NCBI RefSeq assembly: GCF_009826975.1
Contig: NZ_WUMO01000001.1
Coordinates: 186,001-250,000 of the forward strand
Origin: Flavobacterium sp. HBTb2-11-1
Lineage (GTDB): Bacteria > Bacteroidota > Bacteroidia > Flavobacteriales > Flavobacteriaceae
Length of the DNA: 64,000 nt
Direction: 5' to 3'
Position numbers and translations under genes: made by a program. Positions 44,649 through 53,148 of this stretch are shown here, piece after piece. Each line of letters begins with the position of its first letter. Positions within the stretch are counted from its first letter, which is position 1. The notes beneath the pieces were generated by a model. The model did no database searches. It was given only the letters and a program-made list of their open reading frames with translations, and was not told where the DNA came from.

Positions 44649-45887
44649 TTAGGCGTCTAATTCTCCTGCAATTACGTTCAAACTTGAAAGAATGATAATT
44701 GCATCAGAAAGCATGGCACCTTTAATCATTTCTGGGAATGCTTGATAATAAATAAAGCAAGGTCTTCTGAAATGTAATCTATATGGAGTTCTACTTCCGT
44801 CTGTTATTAAATAGAAACCGATTTCTCCATTTCCTCCTTCTACTGGATGGTAGATTTCTGCAACTGGTACAGGAACTTCTCCCATTACAATCTTAAAGTG
44901 ATAAATTAAAGATTCCATAGAAGTGTAAACATCTTCTTTTGGAGGAAGGTAGTAATCTGGAACTTCAGCGTGATATTCATTTCCTGGAGGCATTTTTTCT
45001 AATGCCTGACGAATAATGCTTAAACTTTCCCAAACTTCAGCATTACGAACACAGAAACGATCATAAGTGTCTCCTGATTTTCCAACAGGAACAATAAAAT
45101 CGAAATCTTCGTAAGATGAGTAAGGTTGTGCAACACGTACGTCGTAATCGACTCCAGCAGCACGTAAATTTGGACCTGTAAATCCGTAAGCTATTGCTTT
45201 TTCAGCAGTGATTGCACCAACGTTTACAGTTCTATCAAGGAAAATTCTATTTCTCTCGAATAAATTTTGGAATTCTTGCCAAACAGGTGGGAATTCTTCT
45301 AGGAATTTGTCTAGTTTTTTGAAAACTTCTGGAGACCAGTCTCTTTCAAAACCACCAATTCTTCCCATATTTGTAGTCAAACGAGCTCCACAAATTTCTT
45401 CATAGATTTCGTAGATTTTTTCTCTAAATTGAAAAACGTATAAGAAACCAGTATACGCACCAGTATCTACACCCAAAATCCCGTTACAGATAATGTGGTC
45501 TGTAATACGAGCCAGCTCCATAACGATAACTCTTAAATACTGAGCTCTTTTAGGAACTTCAATACCTAATAGTTTTTCTACTGTCATCCACCATCCCATA
45601 TTATTAATAGGAGATGAACAATAGTTCATACGGTCTGTAAGTGGTGTAATTTGATAAAAAGGACGATTTTCGGCAATTTTTTCGAATGCTCTGTGGATGT
45701 AGCCAATCGTTGGCTCAGCCTCAAGAATTTTTTCACCATCCATCAGCAGGATATTTTGGAAAATACCGTGTGTGGCAGGGTGTGTAGGACCTAAATTCAG
45801 TACAGAAAGTTCGCTTCCGTCGTCGTTTAATCTCTCCTTAATTATTTTAGCATAACGATGCTCTGGTGGTAATAATAGTTCTGACAT
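44649..45887 (-). CDS. nuoD: NADH-quinone oxidoreductase subunit D
   Basis: 412 residues. The 49-kDa subunit related to NiFe-hydrogenase large subunits; it lines the quinone site of complex I. Motifs seen are [12 protein letters not shown] near the N-terminus, [10 protein letters not shown], and the C-terminal [20 protein letters not shown]. It is separate from nuoC, unlike the E. coli fusion. A 21-bp gap follows nuoC. Confidence 0.97.
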   Translation of the reverse strand: MSELLLPPEHRYAKIIKERLNDDGSELSVLNLGPTHPATHGIFQNILLMDGEKILEAEPTIGYIHRAFEKIAENRPFYQITPLTDRMNYCSSPINNMGWWMTVEKLLGIEVPKRAQYLRVIVMELARITDHIICNGILGVDTGAYTGFLYVFQFREKIYEIYEEICGARLTTNMGRIGGFERDWSPEVFKKLDKFLEEFPPVWQEFQNLFERNRIFLDRTVNVGAITAEKAIAYGFTGPNLRAAGVDYDVRVAQPYSSYEDFDFIVPVGKSGDTYDRFCVRNAEVWESLSIIRQALEKMPPGNEYHAEVPDYYLPPKEDVYTSMESLIYHFKIVMGEVPVPVAEIYHPVEGGNGEIGFYLITDGSRTPYRLHFRRPCFIYYQAFPEMIKGAMLSDAIIILSSLNVIAGELDA

Positions 45888-45908
45888 TTTATAATGTTGA
45901 ATTATTTT

Positions 45909-46430
45909 TTAGCAATTTGATGTTGTTCTTCCAAAGAATCTGTCGTCCTTGTCAGTTCTTCCGCTGTCTTCCAGTGGGAATTCTTTTCTCATTGGGTGAG
46001 ACTGCATTTCGTCCATATTTAAAATACGTTTCAATTGAGGGTGTCCTATAAAGTTAACTCCAAAGAAATCGTAAGTTTCTCTTTCCATCCAGTTTGAACT
46101 CAAGAAAATATTGGTAATCGATTTGATTTCTGGTTTTTCACCATTTAAGAAAACTTTGATTTTTAATCGTTTGTTTTCATACCAGTTGTGTAAATGGTAA
46201 ACAACCGCAAACTGACGTTCTGTTTCGTTATCTGGATAGTGAATTCCGCATAAATCTGTTAAGAAATGAAAACGTAATTCTGGATCGTTTTTAAGGAATA
46301 GAATCAAGGCTGTAATTTTATCAGCCGAAGCTTCTAAAGAAAAAATATCTCTTTCTTGCTGAAAGTTAAAAACATCATTATTAAATGTTTCTACAAGTTT
46401 GTCTTGAATCAGGGTGTTTTCTAAGGCCAT
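45909..46430 (-). CDS. nuoC: NADH-quinone oxidoreductase subunit C
   Basis: 173 residues. The 30-kDa subunit of complex I. The signature WMERETYDFFGVNFIGHPQL is followed by MRKEFPLEDSG. Separate from nuoD. Its start is 1 bp after the nuoB stop. Confidence 0.96.
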   Translation of the reverse strand: MALENTLIQDKLVETFNNDVFNFQQERDIFSLEASADKITALILFLKNDPELRFHFLTDLCGIHYPDNETERQFAVVYHLHNWYENKRLKIKVFLNGEKPEIKSITNIFLSSNWMERETYDFFGVNFIGHPQLKRILNMDEMQSHPMRKEFPLEDSGRTDKDDRFFGRTTSNC

Positions 46431-46431
46431 C

Positions 46432-46980
46432 TTATGAGATATTATATGAAGCTAATAATTCTTGGTATTCTGGAGAGCTTCTTCGTCTCACCGATTCGCT
46501 TTTTACCAATTCCTGAAGTCTCATAACTCCATCAACAATTTGTTCTGGTCTTGGCGGGCATCCTGGCACATAAACGTCAACAGGAATAACTTTATCAATT
46601 CCTTGAAGAACAGAATACGTGTCAAAAACACCTCCTGAAGAAGCGCAGGCTCCAACAGCAATTACCCAGCGAGGTTCAGACATTTGCTCGTATACTTGTC
46701 TTAAAATTGGCGCCATTTTTTTAGAAATAGTTCCCATTACTAAAAGCATATCTGCCTGTCTTGGCGAGAAGCTCACACGCTCAGAACCAAATCGAGCTAA
46801 GTCATAGTGAGATGCCATTGTTGCCATGAACTCGATACCACAGCATGAAGTCGCGAAAGGAAGCGGCCATAATGAGTTGGCTCTTGCTAAACCAACAACA
46901 TCATTAAGTTTTGTCGCGAAGAAACCTTCGCCAACAACTCCTTCTGGCGGTGCAACCATATTTACTTTTGAATCGCTCAT
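46432..46980 (-). CDS. nuoB: NADH-quinone oxidoreductase subunit B
   Basis: 182 residues. Carries [4Fe-4S] cluster N2, the last electron carrier before quinone. The four ligands are Cys46/Cys47 (TSCCGIEF), Cys in GACASSGGVF and Cys in VPGCPPRPE. Length is normal. It is second in the operon, about 143 bp after nuoA. Confidence 0.97.
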   Translation of the reverse strand: MSDSKVNMVAPPEGVVGEGFFATKLNDVVGLARANSLWPLPFATSCCGIEFMATMASHYDLARFGSERVSFSPRQADMLLVMGTISKKMAPILRQVYEQMSEPRWVIAVGACASSGGVFDTYSVLQGIDKVIPVDVYVPGCPPRPEQIVDGVMRLQELVKSESVRRRSSPEYQELLASYNIS

Positions 46981-47123
46981 TTTATTTTAGATTTCTGATT
47001 TTAGATTTTAGATTTTGTAATTCTAAAAAAGTAAAATCAATTTTTTAAATCAGTACTTTAAATTTTGAGTTCAAATTTTAAATCTCAGAATTAGATAAAT
47101 CTTAAATCTCAGATCTAAAATCG
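46981..47123. repeat. TTTTAGA/TCTAAAA iterated tract between nuoA and nuoB
   Basis: The 143-bp gap consists almost wholly of TTAGATTT-like units, first in one orientation (46986-47015) and then inverted (47090-47118, AAATCTCAGATCTAAAATC), so the ends can pair. It is the same kind of spacer as in the suf operon but with a different unit. Confidence 0.7.
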
Positions 47124-47489
47124 TTATTCCCACTCTAATGCTTTCTTTTTGATGATGTAAAAGAACCCAACCAAAAGCAAAGACATGAAAACTAACATTT
47201 TTAACATTCCTTCAATTCCTAAGTCTTTGAAGTTTACTGCCCATGGATAAAGGAAAATAACCTCTACATCGAACAATACAAACAAAATGGCAACTAAGAA
47301 GTATTTTACAGAAAAAGGAATACGGGCATTACCAACAGATTCGATACCGCATTCGAAGTTTTGATCTTTAACTTCAGAGGATCTTTTTGGTCCTAATTTC
47401 CCAGAAATGATGATTGTTCCTACCACAAAACCAACAGCTAGAATAAACTGCATTAAAATAGGAATGTAACTGTATTGATCAGATTGCAT
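47124..47489 (-). CDS. nuoA: NADH-quinone oxidoreductase subunit A
   Basis: 121 residues, three membrane helices. Small membrane subunit next to the quinone chamber. Motif FECGIESVGNARIPFSVKYFL with the conserved Cys, then VIFLYPWA. Start at 47489 (MQSDQYSYIP); the frame runs open to 47552 but that would cross the -7 box at 47522-47529. It is the first gene of the nuoA-N operon. Confidence 0.95.
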   Translation of the reverse strand: MQSDQYSYIPILMQFILAVGFVVGTIIISGKLGPKRSSEVKDQNFECGIESVGNARIPFSVKYFLVAILFVLFDVEVIFLYPWAVNFKDLGIEGMLKMLVFMSLLLVGFFYIIKKKALEWE

Positions 47490-47521
47490 AAACTTTGATT
47501 TTATACTTAAAAAATGAGCCA

Positions 47522-47529
47522 CAAAGATA
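47522..47529 (-). promoter_or_regulatory. -7 promoter box of the nuo operon
   Basis: TATCTTTG on the minus strand, with CTTG about 20 bp upstream as a degenerate -33. Leader about 26 nt. Confidence 0.6.
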
Positions 47530-47663
47530 ACTTGGAAGTCTGTAAAACACAAGTTAAAAAAGGATTTAAGTAGGGTGCCAAACGGCGTTTATGTCTAATT
47601 TTTATTCATTATAAATAACAAGGTGGTATTTTAATATTTTTTTAAGATTTGGGGTAAAAAAAA

Positions 47664-47686
47664 ACGTCCCGATATTTTCGGGACGT
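47664..47686. terminator. Terminator of the cold-shock gene
   Basis: Perfect 9-bp GC-rich stem ACGTCCCGA / TCGGGACGT with a 5-nt loop and an A-run that gives a T-run on the minus strand. Confidence 0.92.
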
Positions 47687-47733
47687 CTTCTGAGACCATT
47701 CAGAGGCAAAAAAAAATAATTGCTATATTTTTC

Positions 47734-47928
47734 TTAGATCACTGCTACTTTAGCAGCAACTTTCCCTTTTCTTCCTTCTTCTTCTTCGTAGCTTACACGG
47801 TCACCTTCGCGTAATTCTTCCGCGTTAATTCCTGAAGCGTGAACGAAGATGTCCTTTCCTGTTTCTTCGTCTGTAATGAACCCATAACCTTTAGATTCAT
47901 TGAAAAATTTTACTGTACCTGTACGCAT
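47734..47928 (-). CDS. Cold-shock-domain protein (CspA family)
   Basis: 64 residues, a single cold-shock domain. RNP1 is KGYGFI and RNP2 is DIFVHAS. It binds single-stranded nucleic acids and melts RNA structure. The promoter gives only a short leader, unlike the long thermosensing leader of E. coli cspA, so cold regulation of that kind is not evident. Monocistronic, with its own promoter and terminator. Confidence 0.95.
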   Translation of the reverse strand: MRTGTVKFFNESKGYGFITDEETGKDIFVHASGINAEELREGDRVSYEEEEGRKGKVAAKVAVI

Positions 47929-47957
47929 TGTAATTGTAATAATAATTTATAATAAAA

Positions 47958-47991
47958 CAAATGTAACATATAAAATCATACAAAAGACAAA
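47958..47991 (-). promoter_or_regulatory. Complete promoter of the cold-shock gene
   Basis: -7 box TACATTTG (47958-47965) and -33 box TTTG (47988-47991) on the minus strand, 22 bp apart. Both elements match the Bacteroidota consensus. Transcription should begin near 47951. Confidence 0.7.
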
Positions 47992-48182
47992 TACGTGTTA
48001 ATTTTTTGTAAAAATTATTGATTTACAGTGTTTTTACGCGGTTTATTGCATCAATTTGTTTATAAAATAGCATAATTTGCGAATCATTAATTGTAAGAAT
48101 ATAAAAATATTAAAATTGTAAGAATATGATAATTTAAAAAAATTATCATTTAAGATTTTTCTTAACATTTTGTTAAAATAAA

Positions 48183-48208
48183 AAAGCCACTGAATTTTCA
48201 ACGGCTTT
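48183..48208 (-). terminator. Probable terminator of aspS
   Basis: AAAGCC/GGCTTT stem with inner TGAA/TTCA, T-run on the minus strand from the AAAA series at 48176-48185. Confidence 0.7.
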
Positions 48209-48236
48209 AATATTTTTTATGATTATTTTACTGCTT

Positions 48237-49988
48237 TTAAGCAATATCAACTTTTATACGAAGTTCTTTCAATTGTGCATCGTCAATTGCTGCAGGGGCA
48301 TCGATCATGACGTCGCGTCCAGAATTATTTTTAGGGAATGCAATGAAATCTCTAATGGTTTCTTGTCCTCCTAAGATAGCAACAAGTCTGTCTAAACCAA
48401 AAGCAAGCCCTCCGTGAGGCGGTGCTCCAAATTGAAAAGCATCCATTAAGAATCCGAATTGCGCTTTTGCTTCTTCTTCAGTAAATCCTAAATATTTGAA
48501 CATTAATTGTTGTGTTGCTTTATCGTAAATACGAATAGATCCACCTCCAATTTCATTACCATTCAAAACCATATCGTATGCATTTGCACGAACTTTTCCT
48601 GGTTCTGTTTCCAATAAAGCCATGTCTTCTGGTTTTGGCGAAGTAAAAGGGTGGTGCATAGCATGGTAACGCCCACTTTCTTCGTCTAACTCTAACAATG
48701 GAAAATCTACAACCCATAATGGAGCAAATTCTTCAGGATTACGCAATCCTAAACGAGTTGCCAATTCCATACGAAGTGCAGATAATTGCGCACGAGTTTT
48801 ATTAGCTGGACCAGAAAGAACAAAAATCATATCACCAGGATTTGCTTCCGTTGCTTTTGCCCAATTTGTTAAATCATCCTGATCGTAGAATTTATCTACA
48901 GATGATTTGTAAGTTCCGTCTTCGTTACATTTTACGTAAACCATTCCAGACGCTCCAACTTGAGGACGTTTAACCCAGTCAATTAATCCATCTATTTCTT
49001 TACGAGTGTAATTTCCGGCTCCAGGAACAGCGATTCCGACAACTAATTCGGCTGCATTAAAAACAGGAAATTCTTTATGCTGTGCAAATTCGTTCAATTC
49101 TCCAAACTTCATCCCGAAACGAATGTCCGGTTTGTCATTTCCGTATGTTTTCATGGCATAGTCGTACGTGATTCTTGGGAATTTATCTACTTCAATGCCT
49201 TTAATTTCTTTTAATAAATGTCTTGTCAAGCCTTCAAAAATATTCAAGATATCTTCTTGCTCTACAAATGCCATTTCGCAGTCAATCTGAGTAAACTCTG
49301 GCTGACGGTCTGCACGTAAATCTTCGTCACGGAAACATTTTACGATTTGGAAATATTTATCCATTCCACCCACCATCAATAATTGTTTGAAAGTCTGTGG
49401 AGATTGTGGCAAAGCGTAAAACTGACCTTCGTTCATACGGCTTGGCACAACGAAATCTCTTGCTCCTTCTGGAGTAGATTTAATTAAGTAAGGCGTTTCA
49501 ACTTCGCAGAAATCCAGATCAGAAAGATATTTGCGAACTTCCATTGCTACTTTATGACGGAATAACAAACTGTTTTTTACAGGATTTCTTCTAATATCCA
49601 AATAACGATATTTCATTCTGATGTCTTCTCCACCGTCAGTTTCATCTTCGATTGTAAATGGAGGAGTAAGAGCAGTATTCAAAATTGTTAATTCAGAAAC
49701 TAAAATTTCGATTTCACCAGTTGGAATATTTTTGTTTTTGGCTTCACGCTCAATAACAGTTCCTTTTACCTGAATTACAAATTCACGACCCAAAGTTTTG
49801 GCCAATTCAAAAACAGTTTTATCGGTACGACTTTCGTCGAAAATAAGTTGTGTGATTCCATAACGGTCGCGTAAATCGACCCAATTCATAAATCCTTTAT
49901 CACGTGATTTTTGAACCCAGCCCGCAAGTGTAACTTCGGTATTAATATTTGAAGCGTTTAATTCGCCACAATTATGACTTCTATACAT
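48237..49988 (-). CDS. aspS: Aspartate-tRNA ligase
   Basis: 583 residues. Class II synthetase that charges tRNA-Asp. N-terminal OB anticodon-binding domain ([20 protein letters not shown]), motif 2 region [18 protein letters not shown], a bacterial-type insertion GAD domain in the middle, and motif 3 [13 protein letters not shown]. Length fits the bacterial type. The start at 49988 ([10 protein letters not shown]) fits the family; an open frame to 50021 would run through the -7 box at 50007-50014. Confidence 0.97.
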   Translation of the reverse strand: MYRSHNCGELNASNINTEVTLAGWVQKSRDKGFMNWVDLRDRYGITQLIFDESRTDKTVFELAKTLGREFVIQVKGTVIEREAKNKNIPTGEIEILVSELTILNTALTPPFTIEDETDGGEDIRMKYRYLDIRRNPVKNSLLFRHKVAMEVRKYLSDLDFCEVETPYLIKSTPEGARDFVVPSRMNEGQFYALPQSPQTFKQLLMVGGMDKYFQIVKCFRDEDLRADRQPEFTQIDCEMAFVEQEDILNIFEGLTRHLLKEIKGIEVDKFPRITYDYAMKTYGNDKPDIRFGMKFGELNEFAQHKEFPVFNAAELVVGIAVPGAGNYTRKEIDGLIDWVKRPQVGASGMVYVKCNEDGTYKSSVDKFYDQDDLTNWAKATEANPGDMIFVLSGPANKTRAQLSALRMELATRLGLRNPEEFAPLWVVDFPLLELDEESGRYHAMHHPFTSPKPEDMALLETEPGKVRANAYDMVLNGNEIGGGSIRIYDKATQQLMFKYLGFTEEEAKAQFGFLMDAFQFGAPPHGGLAFGLDRLVAILGGQETIRDFIAFPKNNSGRDVMIDAPAAIDDAQLKELRIKVDIA

Positions 49989-50006
49989 AATCAAAATTTT
50001 AGACTG

Positions 50007-50014
50007 CAAAAGTA
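50007..50014 (-). promoter_or_regulatory. -7 promoter box of aspS
   Basis: TACTTTTG on the minus strand, 19 bp upstream of the start, a full TAnnTTTG match. Confidence 0.55.
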
Positions 50015-50110
50015 AACACAAAATTCAAATTAATATAGTAAAGTGATAAGTTGATTCAGAATAATTTTAAATATTTTGTTAATTCTAAAAATCCGAAGCT
50101 TTAATTTCTT

Positions 50111-50118
50111 TAGTTTTG
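50111..50118 (+). promoter_or_regulatory. -7 promoter box of the TlpA-like gene
   Basis: TAGTTTTG, a full TAnnTTTG match, 28 bp before the ATG at 50147. Confidence 0.5.
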
Positions 50119-50146
50119 ATTCATCTAAAAACTAATATTAATACCT

Positions 50147-51142
50147 ATGAAAAAACTTTTTGTTGCAGGTTTGGTAATTTTCAATGCACTTTATATTGTT
50201 GCCCAAAGCAAAAATTCAATTAAGTTCACAGCTAAAATTGCCAATAGAAATAGTGATACTTTAGTGATTAAAGGAAGAGATAATTTCAGGCAAGTAATTC
50301 CAATTGATAAAAAAGAAATTTTTGCTGCTACTTTTGATGCTCCTCAAGGATTCTATGTTTTTTCTGATGGAACAGAATCGTCTAATTTATATTTAAAGCC
50401 AAATTCTGAACTCAATTTAACCATGAATGCCAAAGAATTTGATGAAACGATTGTATATAAAGGTAAAGGTGTGGATGAAAGTAATTTTTTGGCACAACAG
50501 GCTTTAAAAGACGAAAGCTTTCAGAAAGATGCTTTTGCTAAAGAATCAGGCGAATTTACTGCTTTGCTTGATAGTAAATTAAAAGCGGATACAGAGAGTT
50601 TAGAAAAAGGAAATTTTGCTCCAGAATTTAAAACAGCTCTAAAACGCAGTTTTGAAAGTTTCCACCAATATGCAGCCGAAGAGTATGAAAGAGTTTCTAA
50701 AGCAAATAAGATGGTAGGAAAACCGTCTCCTGGATTTGACTACGAAAATTTTAAAGGAGGAAAAACAAAGCTTTCTGATTTAAAGGGAAAATATGTTTAT
50801 ATCGATCTTTGGGCTACTTGGTGTGCGCCTTGCAGAGCTGAGATCCCGTATTTGCAAAAAATTGAAGAGAAATACCATGGAAAAAATATTGAATTTGTAA
50901 GCATCTCTATTGACAAAGCAAAAGACAATGAAAAATGGAAAAAGTTTGTAACCGATAAAAAATTGGGAGGCGTTCAATTGTTTGCAGATAAAGATTGGGA
51001 ATCTGAGTTTGTTGTGAATTATGGTGTGACAGGAATTCCGCGATTTATCTTAATAGACCCACAAGGAAATATTGTGAAATCTGATGCATCAAGACCATCT
51101 GATCCTGAACTAGATAAACAACTTAGCGCATTATTGAACTAA
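50147..51142 (+). CDS. TlpA-family thiol-disulfide oxidoreductase
   Basis: 331 residues. Signal peptide 1-19 (ending YIVAQ). The N-terminal half is a beta-rich accessory domain common in Bacteroidota TlpA-like proteins. The C-terminal thioredoxin fold (about 190-331) has the active site WCAPC, Cys226 and Cys229, after YIDLWAT, and the cis-Pro loop TGIPRF. It should reduce or exchange disulfides in the periplasm, for example for cytochrome c or envelope protein maturation. It is monocistronic. Confidence 0.92.
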   Translation: MKKLFVAGLVIFNALYIVAQSKNSIKFTAKIANRNSDTLVIKGRDNFRQVIPIDKKEIFAATFDAPQGFYVFSDGTESSNLYLKPNSELNLTMNAKEFDETIVYKGKGVDESNFLAQQALKDESFQKDAFAKESGEFTALLDSKLKADTESLEKGNFAPEFKTALKRSFESFHQYAAEEYERVSKANKMVGKPSPGFDYENFKGGKTKLSDLKGKYVYIDLWATWCAPCRAEIPYLQKIEEKYHGKNIEFVSISIDKAKDNEKWKKFVTDKKLGGVQLFADKDWESEFVVNYGVTGIPRFILIDPQGNIVKSDASRPSDPELDKQLSALLN

Positions 51143-51199
51143 TTTATTTACGAAATTTACAACGTTATCGTAAAACTCAAATATTTCTAGAATACCAGT

Positions 51200-51225
51200 A
51201 AAACCAGTGCCTTAACGCTGGTTTT
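51200..51225 (+). terminator. Terminator of the TlpA-like gene
   Basis: AAAACCAG/CTGGTTTT stem with a 10-nt loop and a T8 run on the plus strand, 57 bp after the stop. Confidence 0.85.
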
Positions 51226-51312
51226 TTTATTTTATGCATTTTTCCAATGTTAAGTTTTTATTCTATGTTACCAAATTGTTAAGCAAAAGTTTTTTTAATG
51301 TAAACAATTAAC

Positions 51313-51320
51313 TATATTTG
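51313..51320 (+). promoter_or_regulatory. -7 promoter box of the MORN-like gene
   Basis: TATATTTG, full match, 33 bp before the ATG at 51354; a T-rich block lies at -33 distance. Confidence 0.55.
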
Positions 51321-51353
51321 ATAAAGATTTCTTAACATTAAATACCTAAAGAT

Positions 51354-51701
51354 ATGAAAAAGAGTGTAATTTTAGCTGCAATATTGTTCTCTGGAATTGT
51401 AGTTGCACAAGAAGGAAAGCCTGAATTAGAAGCTGCTGGGAATAAGGTAAAAGCAACGTATTACTATGACAATGGTAAAGTGCAGCAAGAAGGCTTTTTT
51501 AAAGACGGTAAATTAGACGGTGTCTGGGTATCTTATGACGAAAATGGAAATAAAAAAGCCGTTGGAGAATACACAGACGGAGTTAAAACAGGAAAATGGA
51601 TTTACTTTAATGAAAACAGTTTAAGCGAAGTTGCTTATGTAGACAACAAAGTAAGCTCAGTTAAAAGTTTACAGAAAAATGCTTTAGCAAACAGAAATTA
51701 G
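51354..51701 (+). CDS. Small exported protein with MORN-like repeats
   Basis: 115 residues. Signal peptide 1-18 (ending VVAQ). Three copies of a MORN-variant beta hairpin follow: YYDNGKVQQEGFFKDGKLDG, YDENGNKKAVGEYTDGVKTG and YFNENSLSEVAYVDNK. Similar proteins are labelled YwqK-like or even nicotinate mononucleotide adenylyltransferase, which the sequence does not support. Function unknown; probably a periplasmic binding surface. Confidence 0.8.
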   Translation: MKKSVILAAILFSGIVVAQEGKPELEAAGNKVKATYYYDNGKVQQEGFFKDGKLDGVWVSYDENGNKKAVGEYTDGVKTGKWIYFNENSLSEVAYVDNKVSSVKSLQKNALANRN

Positions 51702-51730
51702 TCATAATTTCAAAAATCAATTATAAAAAG

Positions 51731-51755
51731 ACCGTTTCGTTTTTAATGAGACGGT
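51731..51755. terminator. Bidirectional terminator
   Basis: ACCGTTTC/GAGACGGT with one wobble pair, A-run and T-run ends, between the MORN-like gene and the convergent PepSY gene. Confidence 0.88.
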
Positions 51756-51759
51756 TTTT

Positions 51760-52872
51760 TTATGCTTTACTTTTTTTAGATTTTCTACTTCTTCCAAACC
51801 AAATTATGAATCCGCTGACAGGAAGTGCGGCAGCAATTAAACTCACAGTAAAAGCTATTATTTTTCCTGGAAGATCTAAAACTTGTCCCGTGTGTATTCC
51901 GTAATTCATTTCGACAACTTGCAGTCCGAGGCTTTTTTCATCAAAAGTTTGGCTTTGGATTAATTTTCCGCTTGACGGATGAAAATAATAATTACTCTGC
52001 TGATCATAGCGTAACGTATGCGGATAAGCACCTGTGCTGACAATATCGCCTTTTTTCTGCGGAATCATTATAAAAAACATTTCTGCTTTTGGCTGCAGTT
52101 TCTGAGTTTGAACAAATGCTTTGTCAATTGCTGTAACCGAATTTGCTTTGAAAGAGGTCGTGTCAATTATAGGTGTTTTTGTTTCAACACCCTTGTCTCC
52201 TCCAAAATTGAAAGATTTATAAATTCCGTCGCCAACCCATTCATAGGTAAAAGTAAGTCCGGTTATGGCTAAAATTAAGGCTATTATAGAAATGTAAAAA
52301 CCTGTAGTATTATGCCAGTCGTAATTGACGCGTCGCCATTTTGCTGACCATTTTATGGTAAAACTTCTTTTAATGTCACTTTTTCGTTTTGGCCACCATT
52401 GTATGATTCCTGAAATGAGCAATAAAATAAAAATGATGGTCGCTCCGCCAATAATATGCTTTCCGATATAATCGGGTAGAAGGAGATACAAATGAATGTA
52501 TTCTACAATAATGAAAAAGTCAGTTTCTGGATTTTCAGATTTCAGATATTTCCCATTATACGGATTGAAATATAAGTAAAGATTTCCCGTGTCAGAATAA
52601 GTATAAACAATCGCCGATCTGTTTTTTCCATAATAAGCAATCATTGTGGCTTTGTTATTAGGGACGACTTCTTTTGCTTTTTCCTGCAGTTGAGATGGTG
52701 GCACAAAAGGTTTGTTTTGAGGTTCAACCAAACGCCATTCTTTTCTGGTATTGTCTTTTATTTCATCATGAAAACAGAAAATGCAACCCGTAATACAGAC
52801 TATAAAAACAATAATCCCAGAAATTAATCCGAGCCATTTATGTATAAATCGTATTTTGGTTTTGAATCCCAT
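51760..52872 (-). CDS. PepSY-associated membrane protein
   Basis: 370 residues with four main membrane segments (about 10-35, 130-160, 185-210, 335-360) and periplasmic PepSY regions. Conserved-looking histidines lie at helix ends (HKWLGLISG, YIHLYLLLPDYIGKH, DWHNTTGFY, NYGIHTGQV). Such proteins sit in siderophore loci, and the FoxB-like ones are thought to help release iron from siderophore at the inner membrane. The start at 52872 is chosen because the longer frame to 52920 adds a non-family leader. It is a second PepSY gene behind the iron cluster, separated by a palindrome. Confidence 0.85.
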   Translation of the reverse strand: MGFKTKIRFIHKWLGLISGIIVFIVCITGCIFCFHDEIKDNTRKEWRLVEPQNKPFVPPSQLQEKAKEVVPNNKATMIAYYGKNRSAIVYTYSDTGNLYLYFNPYNGKYLKSENPETDFFIIVEYIHLYLLLPDYIGKHIIGGATIIFILLLISGIIQWWPKRKSDIKRSFTIKWSAKWRRVNYDWHNTTGFYISIIALILAITGLTFTYEWVGDGIYKSFNFGGDKGVETKTPIIDTTSFKANSVTAIDKAFVQTQKLQPKAEMFFIMIPQKKGDIVSTGAYPHTLRYDQQSNYYFHPSSGKLIQSQTFDEKSLGLQVVEMNYGIHTGQVLDLPGKIIAFTVSLIAAALPVSGFIIWFGRSRKSKKSKA

Positions 52873-52980
52873 TTTTTTGATTAAAAGCGTAAAAGTATGC
52901 TCAAAATCTATATAGGGCAAATATTTCTAAAGCATTTTGTTTGTAAAGGTAAGTGTTGGTCAAAGAAAAATCTCGGAAAG

Positions 52981-53072
52981 TCGCAAAGTCGCAAAGATTT
53001 TGTTTCCCGCAGATTTTGCAGATTGAGCAGTTTTTTTTAATATTTTTATCTGCTTAATCTGCAAAATCTGCG
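52981..53072. repeat. Long inverted repeat between the two PepSY genes
   Basis: Two 23-bp arms (53008-53030 and 53050-53072), core AGATTTTGCAGATT, one non-Watson-Crick pair that is G-U compatible, around a T/A-rich 19-nt loop. In front of it (52981-52997) stand two direct copies of GTCGCAAA. It lies 77 bp beyond the stop of the 53149-54699 gene. Confidence 0.88.
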
Positions 53073-53148
53073 AGAGAAAATCATTCCATTTTTCTAATCT
53101 GTAGCTTTAAATAAAAACTTGGCGCCTTCGTGCCTTAGTGGCTAAAAA

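Larger units (their letters stand above)
47929..48236. other. Intergenic region between aspS and the cold-shock gene
   Basis: 308 bp, very AT-rich. It contains the cold-shock promoter, two copies of ATTGTAAGAATAT (about 48089-48126) and a perfect ATGATAATTT/AAATTATCAT stem (48127-48150), besides the aspS terminator. No gene seen. Confidence 0.6.

Noticed and set aside
46981-47123. Iterated tract considered as a CRISPR remnant
   Set aside because: Units are 7-8 bp, in both orientations and with no spacers of constant length.
51354-51701. Antitoxin of a YwqK-type system
   Set aside because: It has a signal peptide and MORN-like repeats and no toxin gene beside it.
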